DNA of 64,000 nucleotides, taken from contig NZ_FOSZ01000006.1 of assembly GCF_900114415.1 (NCBI RefSeq), positions 62,001 through 126,000 on the forward strand. The letters run 5' to 3'. The translations under genes and the position numbers were made by a program. Numbering within the stretch: position 1 is the stretch's first letter; the number at the start of each line of letters is the position of its first letter. The notes under the pieces were generated by a model, which did no database searches, was not told where the DNA came from, and saw only the letters and a program-made list of their open reading frames with translations. Below are positions 41,331 through 51,705 of this stretch, in pieces. The stretch comes from Shimia haliotis (GTDB lineage Bacteria; Pseudomonadota; Alphaproteobacteria; Rhodobacterales; Rhodobacteraceae).

Positions 41331-42737
41331 TTATGCAGCAGCGACGGATTTGTGGTCGGCGGCCTCACGGTGTTCGCTTTTGGCCTTGGCGATGAGGAAC
41401 TCTCCACCGATCATTGCAATCAGAAGACCGGTGCCGACGGTGTAGAAGTATTCCATGTCCATCGGGAAGCCAGGTACCCAGAAGAAGAACACCAGACCAC
41501 ACAGAAGGATAAGGGTAGGTACTACCGAACAAAAGATCGCAACTGGCGTGCCACCTGGAATGGTGTAGCCGCGCACAGTCTCTTTGTCGGACAGACGCAG
41601 TTTCAGGAAAGCTGGGAACATCATGACATAAGATGCCAGCAGACCGATCGCGCCAAGCGAGAAGACGTTCCAGAAGAGGTCTTCGTTGCCGGTGACACCT
41701 ACCATCACCAGATAGGCGACCATGGTGGCTGTTCCCATCCAGGCGTTGGCCCAGGAAGCGGTGGTTGGCATGCCTGTCTTTTGGGAAACGCCCTCAAACA
41801 TTTTTGGCATAAGGCCCTGTTTGGCGGAGTAGACAACAGTCTGGTTCACGCCCATCGCCCAGGTCACAACGTTGGAAACCAGTGTATAGAGCACCATAAT
41901 GCCGACCACGTAGACAAGGATCTGCGCGCCTCCGGATGTGCCAAACACCAGTTCGAACGCGTCGATCACACCCGAGCTGTCGGAGATTTCGGCCAGCGGA
42001 ATGACCGCAAGGATGCCGAGGGACGCCAGCAGGTAAAAGAAAGTGATCAGAATACCGCCAAGCACAGTGGCCTTGGGGATGTCGCGTTCGGGGTCTTTGA
42101 ATGTCGAAGCCGCACCGGCGATGATTTCAAAGCCCATCACGTTGAAGATGATAACGGGTAGGTAAGTGCCGCCGTCGGCAAAGGAAGGCAAGGTGTCCCA
42201 GATGGTAAAGGGGTTTGCGAAGCCGTTGGTGAAGCCAACGTAAAGACCACCCACACCAAGAATGAGCATGATCGCGGATTTGAAGATCGCGCCGAGGGAG
42301 GCGATCCACGTCAAGCGTTCGACATCAAAGGTGGCGATATAGGATGTCAGCCAAGTCATCGCGGTGGCGAAGATTGCGATCGCGAAAGAGCTGAGTTCAA
42401 TGCCGATCAACTGTGCTGAGATGATCGCGAACATATAATAGACAGCCGGAACCCAGAGGGAATAGTTCACCCAGTAGAGCCAGGAGGTACGGGCTGCGGC
42501 GTCGCGACCGAATGCGCGGTGCACCCAATCTACGATGGCGCCCTCGTCTTTGTAAGTTGTCCCAAGTTCGGCTGTGACCAATCCATAGGGTAAGAAGAAC
42601 ACGAAGAAGAACAAAAGCCACCATCCGATGGCTGAAGGGCCAATCATGGCGGATGCTGCGACCGTATCGATCACAAGGATCGAGCTTACGGCGACCAGCA
42701 AAATGCCAGTCATGCTTACTGATTTTTTCTCTGACAC
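41331..42737 (-). CDS. APC-family amino acid permease
   Basis: 468 residues, about 12 transmembrane helices of the LeuT-fold APC superfamily. Features include the helix-1 break 'VIDTVAASAMIGPSAIGWW', 'GYITAELGTTYKDEGAIVDWV'-like loop (here 'GLVTAELGTTYKDEGAIVDW') and 'GFEIIAGAASTFKDPERDIPKA'. These resemble glutamate/GABA or polyamine antiporters, but the substrate is unproven. The start is a GTG (42735-42737) with AAAGGA eight bases upstream; a longer frame through the leader has no ribosome site. A consensus FNR box lies 144 bp upstream. Confidence 0.88.
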   Translation of the reverse strand: MSEKKSVSMTGILLVAVSSILVIDTVAASAMIGPSAIGWWLLFFFVFFLPYGLVTAELGTTYKDEGAIVDWVHRAFGRDAAARTSWLYWVNYSLWVPAVYYMFAIISAQLIGIELSSFAIAIFATAMTWLTSYIATFDVERLTWIASLGAIFKSAIMLILGVGGLYVGFTNGFANPFTIWDTLPSFADGGTYLPVIIFNVMGFEIIAGAASTFKDPERDIPKATVLGGILITFFYLLASLGILAVIPLAEISDSSGVIDAFELVFGTSGGAQILVYVVGIMVLYTLVSNVVTWAMGVNQTVVYSAKQGLMPKMFEGVSQKTGMPTTASWANAWMGTATMVAYLVMVGVTGNEDLFWNVFSLGAIGLLASYVMMFPAFLKLRLSDKETVRGYTIPGGTPVAIFCSVVPTLILLCGLVFFFWVPGFPMDMEYFYTVGTGLLIAMIGGEFLIAKAKSEHREAADHKSVAAA

Positions 42738-42845
42738 AGGAGAATCCTTTCCGACTCTGCGAATAGGCGCGAGGGTAAGGTGGTGCAACAGAGGCTCAAA
42801 TGTTGCTACCCGCCAAAGGTTTGCGGTTTGCGACCAAAGGAAAAA

Positions 42846-42894
42846 GTCGTCTAAAGTACGAGAGTCATGGCCGGCATTTTTTGATTTCAATCAA
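42846..42894 (-). promoter_or_regulatory. predicted class II FNR (FnrL) promoter of the permease
   Basis: TTGATTTCAATCAA (42881-42894) matches the FNR/Anr consensus TTGAT-N4-ATCAA perfectly. On the minus strand a -10-like TACTTT lies at 42858-42853, so transcription would start at 42846 and the box would be centred at -41.5, the classical activating position. The rest of the 311-bp gap (42738-43048) holds a 109-nt leader to the left and the fadH terminator to the right; I see no other gene in it. Confidence 0.65.
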
Positions 42895-42990
42895 TGACTA
42901 AGCGGCGGATTTGTGGCTTGCAGGGAGGCTCGTTTGGGTGCCGGATGTCGTTTGGCCAAACGATTGTTACAGGCAGGCGGAATTAGCAAC

Positions 42991-43030
42991 GCCCGCCACT
43001 CTGGTCGGAGACCGAACCGGAGTGGCGGGC
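42991..43030 (-). terminator. long inverted repeat downstream of fadH
   Basis: GCCCGCCACTC (42991-43001) pairs with GAGTGGCGGGC (43020-43030) around an interior that can extend the stem (TGGT/ACCG). It lies 18 bp after the fadH stop. There is no T-run on the minus strand, but the stem is strong. Confidence 0.6.
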
Positions 43031-43048
43031 GCTAAATTGTCGGGTGTC

Positions 43049-45175
<2,127 letters not shown>

Positions 45176-45257
45176 TCATGAGACCCAGCGTCACGACGGG
45201 AAACCGCCGCATATTCCGAATCGCGGCTAACCTGCTGGTTCTCAGCCGGAAACCGCT

Positions 45258-45298
45258 GTCGGCGTTACGTCGGTATCGTGTCGGTATTGCGTCGGTGC
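45258..45298. repeat. 11-bp-phased GTCGG repeat element, copy 2
   Basis: GTCGG occurs at 45258, 45269, 45280 and 45291, exactly 11 bp apart, with GTCGGTATTGC as the third unit and GTCGGTGC last, as in copy 1 at 19654. Here it lies between the 125-residue unknown gene's stop and the fadH start, about 180 bp upstream of fadH. Confidence 0.75.
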
Positions 45299-45343
45299 CA
45301 AAATTGCGCCCACCCGTGGTTAAGGTTGCGCGCGTTGCTCGCC

Positions 45344-45721
45344 CTACATGGTTTCGACGCAATGGCGGCGGAAGGCGCGTTTGAGCATGTCCAGCTCGGC
45401 ACGCAAAAGGTCAATCTCGGCGCGCAGGTCGTCGGCCAGCGCTTCGCCTGCGATGAAGGTGATCTTGTCCAGACGGTCGCCGGTGGTGGCGTTTTCGATC
45501 AGGATCGTGTGGGTGCCGTCCGACAGCGCTTCGGTTGGCAGCGGAATGTGCAGCGCCCATGTGCCATCGTCGGTGGCGGCTTTCAGCGAGACACCGGTGA
45601 CGGGCCGTTCGAGATAGGTCACTTCGACCGAGGGTTCGGGGCCAGCGCCGTCTTCATAGCTTAGAACGCCTTCCCATGTGCCTTCAAACAGCCGCGTCTT
45701 GGTCAGGATCAGTTGGGTCAT
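45344..45721 (-). CDS. protein of unknown function with C-terminal coiled coil
   Basis: 125 residues, unrecognised. The first 90 residues look like a beta-sandwich ('LFEGTWEGVLSYEDG', 'GTWALHIPLPTEALSDGTHTILIENATTGDRLDKITFIAG'), and the end is a leucine-rich coiled coil ('LRAEIDLLRAELDMLKRAFRRH'). There is no signal peptide. It lies 23 bp after the next gene on the same strand, so the two are an operon and may work together. The high density of Glu and Asp suggests a soluble protein. Confidence 0.6.
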   Translation of the reverse strand: MTQLILTKTRLFEGTWEGVLSYEDGAGPEPSVEVTYLERPVTGVSLKAATDDGTWALHIPLPTEALSDGTHTILIENATTGDRLDKITFIAGEALADDLRAEIDLLRAELDMLKRAFRRHCVETM

Positions 45722-45744
45722 AATTGCGGACTCCTTGGTCTGTC

Positions 45745-46515
45745 TCAGAATTCCGCGCGGGGGCGGCGGCTGAAGGTCAGATCCCGCAGGATCACCTGAT
45801 TCATTTCGGGGCCTTCAAAAATCAGGTCGATCCACATTTTCTCGACCCGCTTTTCGTTCAGGTTGGAATAGGCCAAGTCAAATTCGACGCGGATGTCTTC
45901 GGCCTGAAGTGGCAGTTCGCGCACGATCTGTTCGGTGTTGGGGCCGTGCCGGATGTTGAGGCGGGCAAAGATTTCCAGCGGCTTTTCCATTTCGACAATC
46001 GTGTCCATGCGGATCACGTGATTGCGGCGCAGGCCATCGACCGCTTCGGGGGGCATATCGACGACGAGCGACAGGAAGGAGCCGTCAAAGCGGAAAACGT
46101 CCATGCGCAGGCCAAAGGGGGCGAGGTCTTTTTCGGAGGTGTTGCGAAGCTGGCGCAGGGTGAGTTCTGAGATGCGGCAGTCGTGAAACAGCGTGACCTC
46201 GTCGCCCAGCGTTTCTTTGTTTTCAACAGCGGCGCGGCCTTTGACGGGGATAGGTTCGCGCCAGACGGCCGGCCGCCATGACCAGTCCGTGCCATGCGGC
46301 TTTGGAAAGCTGTTTGAGCCGATGATCGGCAGAGCAAGGCGGCTTTCGGCGACGGAAATCAGCGTGTCCAGATGCATCCGCAGGCCGCGGGCGCGACGGC
46401 GTTGACGCCGCAGGAGGGGCAGGTCGGTCTGCGCTGCTTTGCGCGCGTTACGCGCCCAGTAGCGGGACTGGCCCCATTGCAAGATACGTTCGATGAAACC
46501 GCCTGTGCGCGCCAT
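45745..46515 (-). CDS. conserved protein of unknown function (possibly DUF6478)
   Basis: 256 residues. The N-terminus is basic and Arg-rich ('YWARNARKAAQTDLPLLRRQRRRARGL'), followed by beta-rich sequence with 'GTDWSWRPAVWREPI', 'LFHDCRISELTLRQLRN' and 'SLVVDMPPEAVDGLRRNHVIRMD'. I recall similar proteins in Rhodobacteraceae annotated as DUF6478, but cannot confirm that here. There is no catalytic motif, signal or membrane helix. It is upstream of and co-oriented with the 125-residue unknown. Confidence 0.65.
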   Translation of the reverse strand: MARTGGFIERILQWGQSRYWARNARKAAQTDLPLLRRQRRRARGLRMHLDTLISVAESRLALPIIGSNSFPKPHGTDWSWRPAVWREPIPVKGRAAVENKETLGDEVTLFHDCRISELTLRQLRNTSEKDLAPFGLRMDVFRFDGSFLSLVVDMPPEAVDGLRRNHVIRMDTIVEMEKPLEIFARLNIRHGPNTEQIVRELPLQAEDIRVEFDLAYSNLNEKRVEKMWIDLIFEGPEMNQVILRDLTFSRRPRAEF

Positions 46516-46700
46516 GCTGTTGCGTGTGTCCCCAATTGTTTCCGGTGGCGAAACAATGCGCCCTCCGTTTTTTACTGTGTACCCAAATGGTTGGCCTGAG
46601 ACAAACCTGCATTGTGCTTAAACCGCTTAAAGACGAGAAAAAATTCGCAGGATGTGGCTTGGCTGTATGCAGGGCGGGCATGATCGCCTAGGGATAAAGC

Positions 46701-47582
46701 ATGAATTCCTATGCTGCCTATGAGGCTCTTGTGGCCCCTGCCCGGGCCCGTCGAGGGCTGTTGCGACTGAGTGCCGGACTGGTGCTTGTTGCCATTCTTT
46801 ATATGGCGTTTTTGATGGTCTGGACGGTGCTGGCCGCCAGTGTTTTGCCTGTTGAAGGCGACATCGTGACGATCCTTCAGGGCGAAACCCTGTGGAACAT
46901 GGTCGTGGTCATGAGCGGCTTTGGCACCATGATATTGGCGCTGTATATGGTTTTGAACGTGCTGCACAAACGCGATCTGGCCAGTTTGATCGGCCCGCGC
47001 CGCGTGGCATGGGCACAGGGTTGGCGCGTGGGCAAATTGTGCCTCGTGCTGATGGTGGTGATCTTTCTGATCCCGTTTCCCGGGGATGGAGAATTGACGC
47101 AAGCGATGCCGGTGTCGCGCTGGATCGCCATTTTGCCGCTGTCTCTTGTTTTGTTGGCCATTCAATGTGGCGCGGAAGAATTGGTGTTCCGTGGCTATTT
47201 TCAAAGCCAGTTGGCCGCCGAGAGCCGGTCACCTTTGGTCTGGATGCTGGTGCCAAGCCTTCTGTTTGGCTGGCTGCATTATGCGCCCGAACTTTATGGC
47301 GAAGCGGCGGTCTGGATTGCCGTTTGGGCCGTGGTTTTTGGCCTGTTAATGGCCGATATCACAGCGCGGGCAGGCACCTTGGGGCCGGCCATCGTCATTC
47401 ACATGATCAACAACTTCATGTCTCTTAGTATCGCTGGCTTTGCGGACGACCTTGGCGGGATGGCTCTATTTCACCTGCCATTTGCGCCAAATGACACCGA
47501 AGTGATGATGGCGTTGATACCTTTGGAGTTCCTGAGCATGGTGTGTGTGTGGCTGACAGCCCGGATTGCTTTGCGACGCTGA
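46701..47582 (+). CDS. CPBP family intramembrane glutamic endopeptidase
   Basis: 293 residues with about seven to eight transmembrane helices. The ABI/CPBP motifs are 'QCGAEELVFRGYFQ' (motif 1, EExxxR, near residue 160), 'FGWLHYAPE' (motif 2, conserved His) and 'HMINNF' (motif 3). Family members include Rce1-like prenyl-protein peptidases and bacteriocin-immunity proteins; the substrate here is unknown. It lies 60 bp before accD on the same strand. Confidence 0.87.
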   Translation: MNSYAAYEALVAPARARRGLLRLSAGLVLVAILYMAFLMVWTVLAASVLPVEGDIVTILQGETLWNMVVVMSGFGTMILALYMVLNVLHKRDLASLIGPRRVAWAQGWRVGKLCLVLMVVIFLIPFPGDGELTQAMPVSRWIAILPLSLVLLAIQCGAEELVFRGYFQSQLAAESRSPLVWMLVPSLLFGWLHYAPELYGEAAVWIAVWAVVFGLLMADITARAGTLGPAIVIHMINNFMSLSIAGFADDLGGMALFHLPFAPNDTEVMMALIPLEFLSMVCVWLTARIALRR

Positions 47583-47642
47583 TTGCATTTCGGCGCAGGG
47601 CGTCCTATTTCATGCCGCAACGTTATCAGAGGGCCTGATTGC

Positions 47643-48596
47643 ATGAACTGGATCACCAACTACGTCCGTCCGCGGATCAACTCGATTTTCTCGCGCCGCG
47701 AGACGCCGGACAATCTTTGGACCAAATGTGACGATTGCGGCACGATGCTGTTTCATCGTGAGCTGTCGGGCAACCAGAACGTCTGTACGCAATGTGGCCA
47801 CCACATGCACATCACGCCACGCGCACGATTTGAGGCGCTGTTTGACGGTGGCGTCTTTGTCGAAGTCGACGTACCTGCGCCTGTGACAGATCCGCTGCAA
47901 TTCAAAGACCAGAAGAAATATCCCGAGCGCATGAAAGCCGCACAGAAGAAAACCGGCGAATCCGAAGCGATGCTGGTGGCCGAAGGCGACATAAGCCGTA
48001 CGCCAATCGTGGCGGCGGCGCAGGATTTCTCGTTCATGGGCGGCTCTATGGGCATGTATGTGGGCAACGCGATCATCGCGGCGGCCGAGCGTGCTGTTGA
48101 GCTGAAGCGTCCGTTGATCCTGTTCTCTGCTGCTGGTGGTGCGCGGATGCAGGAAGGCATTCTGTCTCTGATGCAGATGCCGCGCACGACTGTGGCTGTG
48201 CAGATGCTCAAGGAAGCGGGTCTGCCGTATATCGTTGTGCTGACCCACCCGACGACCGGTGGTGTGACCGCGTCTTATGCGATGCTGGGCGATGTGCATA
48301 TTTCCGAGCCCAACGCGTTGATTTGTTTTGCTGGCCCTCGGGTGATTGAGCAGACCATCCGCGAGAAGCTGCCTGAGGGGTTCCAGCGCGCGGAGTATCT
48401 GCTGGATCACGGCATGCTGGATCGAGTGATCGAACGTCCGAAGATGAAGGACGAGTTGGTCACGATCACGCGGATGCTGATGGGGTTGCCGCCTGCGGTG
48501 ATGGGTGATCTGCCTGCTCCGTCGCCGGAAGAGCTGGCGGCTGAGGCGGATGCTCCGGAGGCGGAAGCTGCGGACAAGGCTGAAGAAAAGAAATAA
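47643..48596 (+). CDS. accD: acetyl-CoA carboxylase carboxyltransferase subunit beta
   Basis: 317 residues. An N-terminal four-cysteine zinc finger (Cys29, Cys32, Cys48, Cys51) is followed by the crotonase-like carboxyltransferase core ('[12 protein letters not shown]', '[21 protein letters not shown]', '[22 protein letters not shown]', '[18 protein letters not shown]'). The C-terminus is Ala/Glu-rich. With AccA it transfers carboxyl from biotin to acetyl-CoA for fatty-acid synthesis. accD followed by folC is a common arrangement in Proteobacteria. Confidence 0.95.
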   Translation: MNWITNYVRPRINSIFSRRETPDNLWTKCDDCGTMLFHRELSGNQNVCTQCGHHMHITPRARFEALFDGGVFVEVDVPAPVTDPLQFKDQKKYPERMKAAQKKTGESEAMLVAEGDISRTPIVAAAQDFSFMGGSMGMYVGNAIIAAAERAVELKRPLILFSAAGGARMQEGILSLMQMPRTTVAVQMLKEAGLPYIVVLTHPTTGGVTASYAMLGDVHISEPNALICFAGPRVIEQTIREKLPEGFQRAEYLLDHGMLDRVIERPKMKDELVTITRMLMGLPPAVMGDLPAPSPEELAAEADAPEAEAADKAEEKK

Positions 48597-48733
48597 GGGC
48601 GGCGCCTGACTTTGGATGGGCGTTTTCGGACCTTTCTTTTCTCTCGGCTTGTGCTCAAAGGCACTCAACGAAGATTTTCTTAGACGCGCACATGCGCTGC
48701 CCGTGCCGCGCATGCGTGAAAGGGAGAGGGTAA

Positions 48734-50008
48734 ATGACCCAGTCCAATTCCGACGCCATTCTCGCGCGCATGTTGGCGCTGCATCCCAAGATCATTGATC
48801 TGACGCTGGATCGTATGTGGCGGTTGCTTGGTGCCTTGGGCCATCCGGAGCGGGACTTGCCGCCGGTGATCCACTTGGCGGGCACCAATGGCAAAGGCAG
48901 CACGCAGGCGATGATCCGCGCGGGACTGGAAGGCGCTGGCAAATCGGTGCATGCCTACACCAGCCCGCATCTGGCGCGGTTTCATGAGCGTATCCGGCTG
49001 GCAGGCAACCTGATCGACGAGGCGCATCTGACCGAGGTGCTGGACGAGTGTTGGGAAGCCAACAACCGCGAGAACATCACCTATTTTGAGATCACCACCT
49101 GCGCGGCGCTGCTGGCGTTTGCCCGCACCAAAGCGGATTTCACGTTGCTGGAGGTTGGCCTTGGCGGGCGGCTGGATGCGACCAATGTGATTGACGCGCC
49201 CAAGCTCACGGTGATCACGCCGATCAGCAAGGACCACGAGCAGTTTCTGGGCGACACAGTCGCCAAGATTGCCGCGGAAAAGGCGGGCATCATTAAGCGC
49301 GGCGTGCCGGTGATTGTCGGGCCGCAACCGGACGAGGCGATGGATGTGATCGAAGCCACAGCAGCGCGTTTGGGCGCGCCGTTGATTGCTTATGGTCAGC
49401 ACTGGCATGTGTACGAAGAACGTGGGCGACTGGTGTTTCAGGATGAGACTGGACTGGTTGATTTGCCGTTGCCAGCGTTGCCTGGTGCGCACCAGATCCA
49501 GAATGCGGGGGCGGCGATTGCGGCGCTCAGGCATCTGGGCTGTGATGAGGCCGCCTGTGAGGCGGCGGTGCGGGATGTGTTTTGGCCGGCGCGGATGCAG
49601 CGGTTGAAGACGGGGCCGCTGGTTGACGCTGCGCCGGAGGCCGAGCTGTGGCTGGATGGCGGGCATAATGCGGCGGCAGGGCAAGCCTTGGGTGCGCATT
49701 TGGCGACCTTGCCGGAACGGCCAACGCATCTGATTTGCGGCATGCTGAACACCAAAGACGTGGGTGGCTATATGGCACCCTTGGCGGCGCGGGCGGCAAG
49801 TTTGCATGCGGTGTCGATCCCGGGTGAGGCGGCGACGCTGAGTGCGGCTGAAACAGCAGAGGCGGCGCGGGAGGCCGGAATGCGGGCCTTTGAGGCCGAG
49901 AGTGTGGAAGCCGCGCTTGCGGCGGTTGTCGCGACAGACCCAAACGCGCGGGTGCTGATTTGCGGGTCGCTTTATCTTGCGGGGCATATTTTGCGATCCA
50001 ACGGCTGA
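48734..50008 (+). CDS. folC: bifunctional folylpolyglutamate/dihydrofolate synthase
   Basis: 424 residues of the Mur-ligase-like FolC family. The P-loop is 'GTNGKGST' (50-57); further motifs are 'YTSPHLARFHERI', 'FEITTCAALLAF', 'EVGLGGRLDATNV', 'DHEQFLGDT' and the C-terminal 'WLDGGHNAAAGQAL'. It adds glutamate to dihydropteroate and extends folate polyglutamates. The start ATG has GGGAGAGGG upstream. It is co-oriented with accD, 137 bp downstream. Folate supply links it to the folate-dependent demethylases of this genome. Confidence 0.95.
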   Translation: MTQSNSDAILARMLALHPKIIDLTLDRMWRLLGALGHPERDLPPVIHLAGTNGKGSTQAMIRAGLEGAGKSVHAYTSPHLARFHERIRLAGNLIDEAHLTEVLDECWEANNRENITYFEITTCAALLAFARTKADFTLLEVGLGGRLDATNVIDAPKLTVITPISKDHEQFLGDTVAKIAAEKAGIIKRGVPVIVGPQPDEAMDVIEATAARLGAPLIAYGQHWHVYEERGRLVFQDETGLVDLPLPALPGAHQIQNAGAAIAALRHLGCDEAACEAAVRDVFWPARMQRLKTGPLVDAAPEAELWLDGGHNAAAGQALGAHLATLPERPTHLICGMLNTKDVGGYMAPLAARAASLHAVSIPGEAATLSAAETAEAAREAGMRAFEAESVEAALAAVVATDPNARVLICGSLYLAGHILRSNG

Positions 50009-50020
50009 AATCGGCGGTGC

Positions 50021-50097
50021 GATTCGAAATTCCCTGACAGTTTGATTCGTTTTAGCGAATCACCCCGTTGACTGATTCGAATCACCACAGCTATAGT
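50021..50097 (+). promoter_or_regulatory. GANTC-rich promoter (five sites) of the 50104 transcript
   Basis: A good sigma70-type promoter, TTGACT (50068-50073), 18 bp, TATAGT (50092-50097), predicts a start at A50104. GANTC sites, the target of the CcrM methyltransferase, occur at 50021, 50044, 50057, 50074 and 50079. The last two form the palindrome TGATTCGAATCA in the spacer, and 50043-50062 is an inverted pair TGATTCG/CGAATCA. Control by methylation and GcrA is inferred. Confidence 0.6.
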
Positions 50098-50103
50098 CCC
50101 TGC

Positions 50104-50209
50104 AACGCCGGTCATTCCAAATCACCACAACACATACGGAAGACCGCAGACTTATCGGGACAGGCAGGCAGGCAAAAAACGGGGGGCATTTGGCCCCCCT
50201 AACAATTTT
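50104..50209 (+). ncRNA. probable small RNA or terminated leader RNA
   Basis: About 106 nt without a plausible reading frame. Stem 1 is CGGTC-A-TTCC (50109-50118) with GGAA-GACCG (50138-50146), closing a 19-nt loop that contains no G (50119-50137). A GGCA triplet repeat (50162-50173) follows, then the terminator stem GGGGGGC/GCCCCCC (50181-50187 with 50193-50199) and TAACAATTTT. The remaining gap to 50315 holds one further GANTC site (GACTC, 50258-50268 region) and the ribosome site of the next gene. It may be a free sRNA or an attenuated leader of the dehydrogenase operon. I do not recognise an Rfam family. Confidence 0.55.
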
Positions 50210-50315
50210 GGCCGTGGTTCGATGAGATCTCTTGCGACTTAAAAGCTGTGGTCTTGGCCTGACTCAATCACTCCTCTAGGCTTTGGTGCAGAGGTCATTT
50301 GCGCAGGAGCGCCGC

Positions 50316-51413
50316 ATGGACGCGGAGTTTGCCATTGTCGGAGGCGGAATAGTCGGTTTGTCCGTGGCCTTGGGGCTTTTGGATGCCGGACGCAGCGTGG
50401 TTGTCCTTGATGGAGGCGCCGCCGATCCGAAGGCAAGTCGCGGGAATTTCGGCCTCGTTTGGTTGCAAGGCAAAGGGGTGGCGCAGCCGCGGTATGCCCG
50501 ATGGAGCAAAGAGAGCGCGGATTTGTGGCCTGCTTTTGCGGCCATGTTGCAGGATGTGAGCGGCATTGATGTCGGTTTGCGCCAGACCGGCGGGCTGGAT
50601 CTGCATTTTGATGAAGAAACCCTCGCGCAGGCTGTGGCCGAAAACGAGTGCCTCAAGGCGGAGTTGGGGTCGGATTACCCTTATGAGGTGCTGCGCCCTG
50701 ACACGCTTCGGGTAGAGGAACCTGAAATCGGGCCACGGGTTGTTGGCGCGATTTTGCATCACGGCGATGGGGATGTGGATCCTTTGGCGTTGCTGGCGGC
50801 ACTTTCTGCGGCGGTGCGTGCGCGTGGTGGGCGTGTTGTCACGGGTGCGAAGGTTGATGCCATTCATCCTAAGGCCGAGGGGTTTCACCTACACGGGGAT
50901 GGTGTGGATTTGCGCGCTGAAAAGCTGGTGCTGGCGGCAGGGCTGGGCTCTGCGGTTTTGGGACCGAAATTGGGATTTGTTGCGCCGTTGAAACCGGAAC
51001 GCGGCCAGCTTTTGATCACCGAAAAGCTGCCGCCTATGATCCGGCGCCCCTCTCTTATTGCGCGGCAGGACCGCGCGGGAGGAATCCAGATCGGGGCGAC
51101 AAATGAGGACGTGGGCATGGACCGACGGGTGACGCTGGATGGCATGGCGCGTTTGGCGGCGGATGCGGTGGCGGCTTATCCTGTGTTGGAGCACGCGCAA
51201 TTGTTGCGCGCTTGGGGTGCCTTGCGGGTTATGGCACCGGACGGATTGCCGATCTATCAGGAAAGCCCCACCCATCGCGGGGCGTTTTTGGTGAGCTGTC
51301 ACAGCGGCGTGACGCTGGCGGCGGCGCATGCGATGCGCCTGCCTGCTTGGATTTTGCAGCGCGCGGATGCGCCGGAACTGGAGGTGTTCGGTGAAACCCG
51401 GTTTGCGGTTTAA
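50316..51413 (+). CDS. FAD-dependent amine/imino-acid dehydrogenase subunit (HcnC-like)
   Basis: 365 residues of the DAO family. The FAD motif 'FAIVGGGIVGLSVALGLLDAG' begins at residue 5; the C-terminus has 'RAWGALRVMAPDGLPIYQES', the usual FAD-pyrimidine region. HcnC-type proteins are the catalytic subunit of three-part dehydrogenases for glycine, proline, hydroxyproline or opines. The ATG at 50316 is preceded by AGGAG. It overlaps the ferredoxin-like subunit gene by 23 bp, so all three genes are tightly coupled. Confidence 0.87.
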   Translation: MDAEFAIVGGGIVGLSVALGLLDAGRSVVVLDGGAADPKASRGNFGLVWLQGKGVAQPRYARWSKESADLWPAFAAMLQDVSGIDVGLRQTGGLDLHFDEETLAQAVAENECLKAELGSDYPYEVLRPDTLRVEEPEIGPRVVGAILHHGDGDVDPLALLAALSAAVRARGGRVVTGAKVDAIHPKAEGFHLHGDGVDLRAEKLVLAAGLGSAVLGPKLGFVAPLKPERGQLLITEKLPPMIRRPSLIARQDRAGGIQIGATNEDVGMDRRVTLDGMARLAADAVAAYPVLEHAQLLRAWGALRVMAPDGLPIYQESPTHRGAFLVSCHSGVTLAAAHAMRLPAWILQRADAPELEVFGETRFAV

Positions 51414-51705
51414 ATCGGTGGTGCCAGAAGGACCACGGGTTGCCGTTACCTTTGACGGTGAGGCGCTGATGTTGCCGGAAGGGGCCAATCTGGCGACCGC
51501 CTTGATGGCGGCGGGCATCGGGAGTTTCCGGCAGACACCCTTTCAAGGCGTGGCGCGTGCGCCGTTTTGCATGATGGGCGTCTGTTTTGATTGCCTGTTG
51601 GAAATTGATGGCGTGGCGCAGCAATCCTGCTTGATCGAGGTGCGCGCGGGCATGGACATCCGTCCAGCGCGACAACAGCGGGAGGGGCCATATGAATCGC
51701 TTTGA
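51391..51705 (+). CDS. [2Fe-2S] ferredoxin-like subunit (HcnA-like)
   Basis: 104 residues from the GTG at 51391, which has GGAGGT six bases upstream inside the end of the previous gene. The iron-sulphur motif is in 'PFCMMGVCFDCLLEIDG' with a fourth cysteine in 'QQSCLIEV', the pattern C-x4-C-x2-C-xn-C of the small subunits of HcnABC and of octopine, nopaline and D-hydroxyproline dehydrogenases. It passes electrons from the flavin subunits. It overlaps the next gene by 14 bp. Confidence 0.88.
   Translation: MKPGLRFKSVVPEGPRVAVTFDGEALMLPEGANLATALMAAGIGSFRQTPFQGVARAPFCMMGVCFDCLLEIDGVAQQSCLIEVRAGMDIRPARQQREGPYESL

Noticed and set aside
46618-46630. TTAA repeats resembling a CtrA box upstream of the 45745-46515 gene.
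   Set aside because: The two TTAA half-sites are separated by 5 bp, not the 7 bp of the CtrA consensus.
48690-48720. Imperfect GC-rich inverted repeat in the folC leader.
   Set aside because: The arms carry bulges and no conserved regulatory element or T-run is associated. Likely chance in GC-rich DNA.
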